Of a DNA stretch of 10,330 nt, positions 5,170-10,330 are shown in pieces. The position numbers and the translations under genes are program-made. The notes beneath the pieces were generated by a model. That model searched no databases. It was not told where the DNA came from and worked only from the letters and a program-made list of their open reading frames with translations. This DNA is from Planctomycetes bacterium GWF2_50_10 (GTDB taxonomy: Bacteria; Planctomycetota; Phycisphaerae; Sedimentisphaerales; GWF2-50-10), in assembly GCA_001824635.1 (NCBI GenBank), contig MHYB01000080.1:1-10330 (forward strand), in the 5' to 3' direction. Every line of letters starts with the position of its first letter. Within the stretch, counting starts at the first letter, position 1.

Positions 5170-5195
5170 AAAAAGCAGCACAAAAGCTTTTTTTT
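5170..5195 (+). terminator. Terminator-like hairpin after tRNA-Arg
   Basis: AAAAAGC (5170-5176) pairs with GCTTTTT (5186-5192) around a 9-nt loop, and the T-run has eight bases (5188-5195). The stem is AU-rich, but the position between tRNA-Arg and msrB is right for tRNA termination. Confidence 0.55.
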
Positions 5196-5223
5196 CTCCC
5201 AGGCGTATAGACCTTGGTGAGAT

Positions 5224-5754
5224 ATGAATAAAAATACGGCGATATACGCGGTTATCCTGTCTTTCGGCCTGGCACTGGTTTTGGCTGTTCCAGCGAAAAA
5301 ACCCGTTCGGGAGGACAAACAAATGCAGCTTATTGAACTTCGAGAATCCATTAAAAACGACGCCGATTGGCTCAAAATTCCAGACAGCACATGGAAAAAG
5401 GTTTTAAGTCCAGAGGCATACAAGATTTTGCGGGGACACGGCACAGAAATGGCCTGCTCTGGCAAGCTATATACAAACAAACAGTCGGGAACGTATGCCT
5501 GCGGCGCATGCGGGCTGGAACTTTTCCACGCTGAGAAAAAATTCGATTCCGGCACGGGCTGGCCCAGTTTTGTTGCGCCGATCGAGGGTAATATTATCAG
5601 CAGGGAAGATAGCAGCTATGGCATGATTCGCACGGAAGTTCTTTGCAGGCGTTGCCACAGTCATCTAGGCCATGTTTTCCCCGATGGGCCCCCTCCTACT
5701 GGATTGCGGTACTGCATAAATTCGGTCGCAATTGAATTTCGGCCCAGTTTGTAG
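5224..5754 (+). CDS. msrB: Peptide-methionine (R)-S-oxide reductase (MsrB), with possible export signal
   Basis: MsrB repairs oxidised methionine (R-sulfoxide) in proteins. The frame from 5224 gives 176 residues: an N-terminal Lys and hydrophobic stretch (5-24, AIYAVILSFGLALVLAVPA) that looks like a signal peptide or anchor, then a full MsrB domain (about 48-176). GTGWPSF (110-116), HSHLGHVF (145-152) and GLRYCINS (160-167) are active-site motifs, with catalytic Cys164. CGAC (93-96) and CRRC (141-144) are the zinc-binding pairs. Cys78 (EMACSG) could be the resolving cysteine, by inference. A second in-frame ATG at 5323 (residue 34) has a much better ribosome site, GGGAGG about 8 nt upstream, and would give a 143-residue cytosolic form. 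The first start has only GGTGAG very close to the ATG. Both may be used. Confidence 0.93.
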   Translation: MNKNTAIYAVILSFGLALVLAVPAKKPVREDKQMQLIELRESIKNDADWLKIPDSTWKKVLSPEAYKILRGHGTEMACSGKLYTNKQSGTYACGACGLELFHAEKKFDSGTGWPSFVAPIEGNIISREDSSYGMIRTEVLCRRCHSHLGHVFPDGPPPTGLRYCINSVAIEFRPSL

Positions 5755-6169
5755 ATGCAAGTTGGTGTTTAGGGGTAGGGGATTTGGGAGTTTTGAGTTT
5801 TGAATTCTGAGTTTTTAGTTAAAACTGTGGTTTTTGGGCTGCTAATGCGGCTTTGGTGGTATTGTGGATATTTCCTAGTGCCCTTTTTTGAATGTTAAAA
5901 TGTGTTTTTTGGGGGGTGTTTGGGGTAATTTTTAGTCATTCGTTATTAGTTTTTAGCAAAACAAGCAATAAAAAATTGGTGGTTTTGGGGGGTTATAAAT
6001 ATGGAACTCATCTATCGTGCCCTTAAACCAGCAACTTGCGTGCACATTATCATTTTAAAACCCACCCGACCCTAAAAACCTCTGGCATTCTCCCCGCCAG
6101 GTTATACAATACGCCCTATATTCCAACCTGGGTGGTTGGACAGGATTAATTTTAATATTGGAGATTACT
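5755..6169. other. Long spacer between msrB and the coiled-coil gene; G/T-rich first part
   Basis: No convincing gene is present. Positions 5761-6000 are strongly G/T-rich on the plus strand (71 G against 16 C by hand count), with G runs at 5911-5916 and 5987-5992. A TGAATTCTGA word at 5801-5810 also occurs at 3114-3123. From about 6050 the composition turns C-rich and a promoter for the next gene is found. A 24-codon frame at 6001-6075 is too short to support. Confidence 0.6.
6082..6110 (+). promoter_or_regulatory. Probable promoter of the coiled-coil protein gene
   Basis: CTGGCA (6082-6087, 4 of 6 to TTGACA) and TACAAT (6105-6110, 5 of 6 to TATAAT) are 17 bp apart. The start codon lies 59 bp past the -10 box. 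Confidence 0.45.
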
Positions 6170-6607
6170 ATGAAGAAACTGCTGTTGCTCACATGTATCG
6201 CCGGCTTGGTAATGTTTACATCCTCATCCGTCCTGGCCAAAGGCGGCAAAGGCTGTGACAAGGCCGCAAAAGCTGAAAAGAAGGCCTGTTCCGTGAAGCA
6301 GGATGCCGAAAAGAAGGCAAGCACCGCAAAGAAGGAAGCCGAAACCAAGGCTACCGAAGTAACAACCGAAGCAAAGACCGAGGCAAAGGCCGAAGTTAAA
6401 GCTCAAGGCGAAAAGAAAGAAGGCTTCGTCGCCAAGATGAAGGGCAAACTGCACCAGCAGCAGCTCAAGGCCACCCAGAACAAGGTAGCCGGCATCCAGG
6501 CTGACATAGCCGAAGCCAAAGCCGCCAACAATACCGAAAAAGTAGCGAAGCTCGAAGCCAAGCTCACCAAAGCACAGGAAAAGCTTGCAAAGATCGAAAC
6601 AAAATAA
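6170..6607 (+). CDS. Exported Lys/Ala/Glu-rich coiled-coil protein of unknown function
   Basis: A 145-residue small protein. Residues 1-23 are a classical signal peptide: KK, a hydrophobic core, then SSVLA before KGG, a good signal peptidase I site, so the mature protein should be periplasmic or outside. The mature part is very rich in Lys, Ala and Glu. Residues about 30-85 are built from KKA, AEKKA, ETKA and TEAKTEAKAE words, and 95-145 form an amphipathic helix (QADIAEAKAANNTEKVAKLEAKL) with coiled-coil spacing. Mature cysteines are at 29 and 40. Composition resembles histone-H1-like or stalk-type low-complexity proteins, but no family is recognised. ATG at 6170 is chosen because GGAG is about 6 nt upstream and the signal peptide begins there; an in-frame TTG at 6158 lies on the ribosome site. 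A terminator follows directly. Confidence 0.8.
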   Translation: MKKLLLLTCIAGLVMFTSSSVLAKGGKGCDKAAKAEKKACSVKQDAEKKASTAKKEAETKATEVTTEAKTEAKAEVKAQGEKKEGFVAKMKGKLHQQQLKATQNKVAGIQADIAEAKAANNTEKVAKLEAKLTKAQEKLAKIETK

Positions 6608-6623
6608 CTTCGCGTTCTAAAAC

Positions 6624-6663
6624 AAAAAAAGGCACGCAGCTTAAAACTGTGTGCCTTTTTTTT
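6624..6663. terminator. Bidirectional terminator between convergent genes
   Basis: A long stem runs from 6624-6639 (AAAAAAAGGCACGCAG) to 6647-6662 with one G-U pair and a CTTAAAA loop. The plus strand ends in eight T (6656-6663), and the seven A at the 5' side give a T-run for the minus strand. It therefore serves both the coiled-coil gene and the sugar kinase gene ending at 6695. Confidence 0.88.
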
Positions 6664-6694
6664 ATAGTGATTAGTGATTAGAGGGGCATGGGGT

Positions 6695-7675
6695 TTATTG
6701 GCGCGGAGGGTTGCGTCGATTATCCCCTCTGTAATTACCTTTGCCGTTGGATCCGCCGTTAGATTTTTTTGCGGCTGACGCGGTAACCTGGCTAAGCGTA
6801 TTTTTGTCTACCTCAACCATTGTGCCCTGCCTGGAAGCGACAAAAGCCGCAAGTCTGTTGGCCGCCTCCGCCATCCTGTCCAGCGGCGCAGCCCTGAGGA
6901 AATGATGCCCGATCACAGCGGCAAAGGCGTCTCCGGCACCCATCTCATCCACCTGCTTGATCTTGAAGCCGGGGTGCTCAACAACCTGGTTTTCGGTTAC
7001 CAGCATGCAGCCTCGCTGGCCGCGTGTTAGAACAAGCATCCTAAGCCCGTAGTTTTCCTGCAGCAGCTTGGCAGAAGCCCTTAAATTGCCCGGCTTAAGC
7101 CCCAGCACCCTGAAAATCTGCGGCAACTGGCTCTCGCTAAGCTTAACCACATCCGCCATCAGCATGGATTCATTGAGCTTTTCAACGCAATAATATGAGT
7201 CACGTAAATGCACGTCAAAAATGCGAACGCATTCCCTGCTCGCAGCCCGCAAAAACCGCCTTATAGCATGATACGACTGCGGCCCACGCTGCGAAAGCGA
7301 ATTGAAACATATCAAGGACGCCTGGCTTGCAAGCGTTTCCCATTTGTCGTCCCAATCGAAATAATCCCAAGCTACCTCTTCATTTATGGTATAGGTCATC
7401 TCGCCCTTGGGATCGGGTTCTACTGTGATCGTACCCGTAGGCGCAAGTTCGTCGGTTTGCACAAAATCGGCTTCGACGCCCAGCTTTTTGAAATTTTCAA
7501 CCATTTCCGTGCCAAGCTCATCCGCCCCTACCTTGCTAGCCACGATACCACGATTGCCCAGGAGTGCGGCATAATACGCGAACGTGGCGGGGCCGCCGCC
7601 GAACCGCTTGCTTTGGGGCCCTATTTCCCAAAGTACCTCGCCGAGGCCTACCATGATGTTGGATTCTTTTTCCAT
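6695..7675 (-). CDS. PfkB-family carbohydrate kinase (fructokinase-like) with a basic C-terminal tail
   Basis: A 326-residue ribokinase/PfkB-family kinase that should phosphorylate a sugar with ATP; fructose is the best guess, not proven. GLGEVLWEIGP (10-20) and FGGGPATFAYYAALLG (25-40) are the N-terminal sugar-binding motifs, VLTRGQRG (215-222) is the nucleotide strand, and VDEMGAGDAF (242-251) is PfkB signature 2, with Asp249 as catalytic base. In the conserved DVNLR-type motif this protein has DVHLR (154-158). After the fold ends (about 297), the tail 300-326 is unusual: Gly, Asn, Lys and Arg-rich, ending NRRNPPRQ. ATG at 7654 (residue 8) is an alternative start that fits the family N-terminus. 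The gene lies 62 bp after the propeller gene, probably in one operon; a TTGACA with a poor -10 in that gap could give extra transcription. Confidence 0.88.
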   Translation of the reverse strand: MEKESNIMVGLGEVLWEIGPQSKRFGGGPATFAYYAALLGNRGIVASKVGADELGTEMVENFKKLGVEADFVQTDELAPTGTITVEPDPKGEMTYTINEEVAWDYFDWDDKWETLASQASLICFNSLSQRGPQSYHAIRRFLRAASRECVRIFDVHLRDSYYCVEKLNESMLMADVVKLSESQLPQIFRVLGLKPGNLRASAKLLQENYGLRMLVLTRGQRGCMLVTENQVVEHPGFKIKQVDEMGAGDAFAAVIGHHFLRAAPLDRMAEAANRLAAFVASRQGTMVEVDKNTLSQVTASAAKKSNGGSNGKGNYRGDNRRNPPRQ

Positions 7676-7737
7676 AGGGTCAAGAGCTTATCCACATAAT
7701 ACTGGATTGTCAAATAAGGAATTAACCAACAACTCCG

Positions 7738-9981
7738 TTATTTGACTTCAAAATCGAATGTTGTGTATGACGTATTGCCGACGGAGTCGGTCATCCGCAC
7801 CGCCAGGACATGCTGGCCGGGGGCAAGATCGGTTAAAGTGATCTTCAATTCTTCCCTTGTGGTATCAAAAACCGAATCCACAGGCAAAGTAGTTACCCAG
7901 TTTGTCCCGCTGTCTATTGTATAAGCAACAGAGGCGATAATACTGAGATTGTCCTCAACGGCAGCAGTAAATAGTACCTGCTTGTCTTTTACGTCAACGT
8001 TTGACAAACCCACCTTTGGCGGCGTATTATCCACTACAAATGGCTCGGAGATACGCGAATCGCTCAGTGCCGAATCCGTATTGTTCGACCGCGAATCCGA
8101 CGCGGTTACCTTTATCTCGTATCTGCCGTCTTCTACCGTCCTGCAATCCCAGGCGAATGTTTCCGTTTCAAGCTCATCCTTGATCTTTATCCAGTTTTGC
8201 CGCCCGATCTTGCGGATATCGAGCCTGTAAATGAGCTTATCGCCGTTGCGATCTATAGCCTTGTAGCCGATGTTGAACATGCCGGGCTTATCCTCCGCTC
8301 TTGCCATCAGGATCGCCTGCACCTGCGGAGCGAGATTGGGCACCACGAATGGGACCGTAACCTTTCTGATCTGCGGGCCTTGCGAGCCGCTGCCCGTAAG
8401 CGTGAGCTTGTACTGGACAAAACGTCCGGCTGGAACATCCAGCTGCACCGGCTGATCGTTGTAATCCACCGGGTTTGACCATGGCGAAAACGCTGGGTCA
8501 TTGATATCGCCCACATTTGAGCTTCTGGCGGATACCTGTACACTTGTGCCCGCTGGGATGCTTGCCTCAAGCTGGAGCTTGCCCCATTTCGCCGGCTGAT
8601 CCGCATCTATGAGGTCGCTGCTGTAAGTGCCGCTTTGAGCCTGCGACTTGGACAATTTAATAATTTTGGGCGGGTTGGCCGTGCCCAGGTAGATGGTGTT
8701 AGCATCCGCATTGTACAAGCTGGAGATCTGGCTTGCCTGCTCGTCTTTGTAAACGATCTCCTTTTCTTCCGACTGCATATCGATGCTGTAAAGCTGACCT
8801 TTGTTGCCGGTACCGATCACAAGCCTCTGGTTTTCCACTATGAGGCTCAGGAATACGGAACTATCCTGGAACATATCAGTAACAAAGCCGTCGGGCGTTA
8901 TTTTGTAAACATGGCTTGGCATGGCGGCAAAAGGCGACATCGGAAACACTGCTTTAGCACGGGGCTGGTCTTCTTCACCAGCCTTGCGCGGGGCAGGGGC
9001 TGCTTCAGCCTGGGGCGACGGCTTATTTGGCGAAGGGGTTGCCTGGCCTGCTTCAGGTCTGCCCGGAAGGTTCTGCAAAGGCTCGCTGCTTTGGGCCTTG
9101 GAAAGGCCGGGGGTCGTCGCGGCCGCGTATAGAACACCCTTGGAATCGAACGCCAGGGCTGTTATTTCAGTTTGGCCGCTGTCATACAGTACCGAAGCTG
9201 TCTTGGTAACGGGGTCTATGCGGTAAACTATTCCCCGTCCATCCGACCCAGCATAGACGAACCCATCCACGCCGACAGCTAGCGAAAGGATGTTCTTGTC
9301 GGTTGCACTATAAATTACTTCCGGTTTTTGACCGAACGGATCGAGACGGAAGACCTTGCCGTTTGGCCCGGTAGCGATATAAATATTGCCGAAATCATCT
9401 GTGGCAATGGCGAAAATGTATGTAGAATCGTTAGGCTCAAAAATAGTTTCAGCGTTATCACCCTCAAAACGGAGCAGCCTGCATTTTGAACCGCTTATAC
9501 CTGCCAGGAGCCTGCCGACAGAATCGGTACCGAAAGCAAAGACGTGCTCATTGGTAAGATAGCCGGACTGGTTTGGCTCGATTGGTTTGATCACGGAATT
9601 GGCATCTTTTACGCTATTGGCGTCTTTGACGGCGTTTGCGTCAGTTGTCTCTATCGGCTGAGGCGGGTATATCTTTATGACCGAATCTCCGGCGTACTTG
9701 TAAATGCACCCATTCGGACTTGTACCCGCATATACCGCGCCATGGGCAGCCAGCACGGTATTGACAGACCAGGCCTGTGGGAGTTTTTCCGCAAGCGACT
9801 GGTATGCCGGGCCAAGGCTTAACTGCCCTTGCGAGCCTATAACAACATTTTGCGTCTTGCCGCTGGCAAATTCACTCGCAGTGGATTGGCTGATTATTCG
9901 CGTGGTAACCGCAAACGCCCCGTTAGAGGTTAAGCAAACCGCCAGCCCGACCAATATCAATTTCAAGTATTTACCCGACAT
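7738..9981 (-). CDS. Exported beta-propeller protein with C-terminal Ig/Fn3-like domains
   Basis: A 747-residue secreted protein with a signal peptide (1-24, ending GAFA before VTT). Residues about 70-290 and 355-445 contain repeated blade motifs of the type YAGTSPNGCIYKY, YIATGPNGKVFRLD, YAGSDGRGIVYRID, VIGTGNKGQLYSID and YLGTANPPKIIKL, typical of a beta-propeller. Two inserts interrupt it: three DANSVK-like repeats (114-130) and a Pro/Ala-rich linker (about 291-352). From 465 to 545 there is a beta-sandwich-like region (WGKLQLEA...QGPQIRKVTV), and from 550 to 747 two Ig/fibronectin-like parts, with YRLDIRK, DGRYEIKVTASDS and PGQHVLAVRMTDSVGN. No catalytic residues are evident, so a binding or surface role is inferred. 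The ribosome site (AGAGAAATT) is weak. It follows the partial upstream gene by 72 bp and precedes the sugar kinase. Confidence 0.85.
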   Translation of the reverse strand: MSGKYLKLILVGLAVCLTSNGAFAVTTRIISQSTASEFASGKTQNVVIGSQGQLSLGPAYQSLAEKLPQAWSVNTVLAAHGAVYAGTSPNGCIYKYAGDSVIKIYPPQPIETTDANAVKDANSVKDANSVIKPIEPNQSGYLTNEHVFAFGTDSVGRLLAGISGSKCRLLRFEGDNAETIFEPNDSTYIFAIATDDFGNIYIATGPNGKVFRLDPFGQKPEVIYSATDKNILSLAVGVDGFVYAGSDGRGIVYRIDPVTKTASVLYDSGQTEITALAFDSKGVLYAAATTPGLSKAQSSEPLQNLPGRPEAGQATPSPNKPSPQAEAAPAPRKAGEEDQPRAKAVFPMSPFAAMPSHVYKITPDGFVTDMFQDSSVFLSLIVENQRLVIGTGNKGQLYSIDMQSEEKEIVYKDEQASQISSLYNADANTIYLGTANPPKIIKLSKSQAQSGTYSSDLIDADQPAKWGKLQLEASIPAGTSVQVSARSSNVGDINDPAFSPWSNPVDYNDQPVQLDVPAGRFVQYKLTLTGSGSQGPQIRKVTVPFVVPNLAPQVQAILMARAEDKPGMFNIGYKAIDRNGDKLIYRLDIRKIGRQNWIKIKDELETETFAWDCRTVEDGRYEIKVTASDSRSNNTDSALSDSRISEPFVVDNTPPKVGLSNVDVKDKQVLFTAAVEDNLSIIASVAYTIDSGTNWVTTLPVDSVFDTTREELKITLTDLAPGQHVLAVRMTDSVGNTSYTTFDFEVK
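8926..9111 (-). other. Pro/Ala-rich disordered linker inside the propeller protein
   Basis: Residues about 291-352 are rich in Pro, Ala, Ser and charged residues (for example QATPSPNKPSPQAEAAPAP) and lack propeller motifs, whereas blade motifs resume afterwards with HVYKITPDG. It looks like a flexible insertion between blades. Confidence 0.7.
9592..9642 (-). repeat. 18-bp tandem coding repeat (DANSVK units)
   Basis: Three consecutive copies, the last incomplete, encode DANAVK, DANSVK, DANSV at residues 114-130 of the propeller protein. Unit length is 18 bp, with several substitutions between copies at the DNA level, so the repeat is not freshly expanded. Confidence 0.75.
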
Positions 9982-10053
9982 AATTTCTCTCTATGTTTTT
10001 AATTTAAGACCAAATTAACACAAACGAAGGCGAATATCAATGATATGAAGACC

Positions 10054-10330
10054 TTACCGCTCGACAGCAAACTTGACAACCTTTGAATCACTTACTATCG
10101 AATCGGTTTTTAGCGAACTTTCCACCCATGCCTGGTATGGCCGAACTGTGATACTGCGCTTTTCGTCCTGGAGTACCATGGCCTTGCTGGCAGGCAGATC
10201 GCCCAACGCCTGGCTCTCGATCGTGACGCCGCTTGGGGGCATCAGCAGCACAAAATACAGACGGTCGCGACGCAGCTGGGCGATATTGCGTATCGCTGTG
10301 ACCATGTTATCCATGCTGTCGGCTACGAAC
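10054..10330 (-). CDS. C-terminal end of a probable SpoIVB/S55-peptidase-like protein, partial at right edge
   Basis: The minus-strand frame is open from the right edge (its first visible residues read FVADSMDNM) to a TAA at 10054-10056, giving the last 91 residues. The pattern IAQLRRDRLYFVLLMPPSGV, then ALGDLPASKAMVL, then IVSDSKVVKFAVE resembles, from memory, the C-terminal region of SpoIVB/S55-like exported proteins of Planctomycetota. The peptidase domain itself would lie outside the window, so this is tentative and no catalytic residue can be seen. The internal ATG at 10314 is not a likely start, because the frame continues with no stop. It is first in the apparent operon with the propeller protein and sugar kinase. 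Confidence 0.6.
   Translation of the reverse strand, partial: FVADSMDNMVTAIRNIAQLRRDRLYFVLLMPPSGVTIESQALGDLPASKAMVLQDEKRSITVRPYQAWVESSLKTDSIVSDSKVVKFAVER

Noticed and set aside
6001..6075. 24-codon frame after a run of G resembling a ribosome site
   Set aside because: Too short, no recognisable sequence, and placed just before the promoter of the next gene; conservation data would be needed.
7208..7699. Plus-strand frame of 163 codons opposite the sugar kinase
   Set aside because: No recognisable motif; the antisense PfkB frame explains the region.

Overview
The window looks like a chromosomal segment of a Planctomycetota bacterium, most likely of the Phycisphaerae/Sedimentisphaerales type. 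This is inferred from long AT-rich spacers full of degenerate short-word repeats, isolated housekeeping genes, a secreted propeller protein next to a probable S55-like protein, and a fructokinase-like PfkB protein. No phage, transposase, plasmid, CRISPR or defence gene is visible. It reads as ordinary chromosome with unusual spacers and a few odd gene architectures.

Region 1-4140. A minus-strand glycoside-hydrolase-like reading frame leaves the left edge. It starts abruptly at the catalytic WNEPN strand, so the first part of the barrel appears to be missing. Then come four plus-strand genes: a PmtA-like SAM methyltransferase (719-1246), a CobO/BtuR corrinoid adenosyltransferase (1424-1966), IspD of the MEP isoprenoid pathway (2320-3057) and a TPR-like lipoprotein (3203-4075) with a strong promoter and a terminator. 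The spacers hold repeated short words, a REP-like palindrome, and a 31-bp exact copy of the 3' end of cobO lying 197 bp downstream of the original.

Region 4140-5760. tRNA-Ser(GCU) lies on the minus strand. It is followed on the plus strand by a PTS EIIA (PtsN/fructose type), a short terminator, tRNA-Arg(CCU), another terminator and msrB. msrB has two plausible starts, one exported and one cytosolic. A G/T-rich empty spacer follows (5755-6000).

Region 6000-10330. A small exported Lys/Ala/Glu-rich coiled-coil protein (6170-6607) converges on a minus-strand gene set across a shared bidirectional terminator. In transcription order this set is the C-terminal end of a probable SpoIVB/S55-like protein (runs off the right edge), a 747-residue exported beta-propeller/Ig-like protein, and a PfkB sugar kinase with a basic Gly/Asn/Arg-rich tail. 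Gaps of 72 and 62 bp suggest one operon.

I do not see a clear undescribed biological system. The observations most worth a second look are the duplicated cobO tail around a palindromic repeat, the poly-C tract inside a near-consensus promoter, the two-start msrB, the truncated hydrolase, and the repeat words that supply a ribosome binding site.
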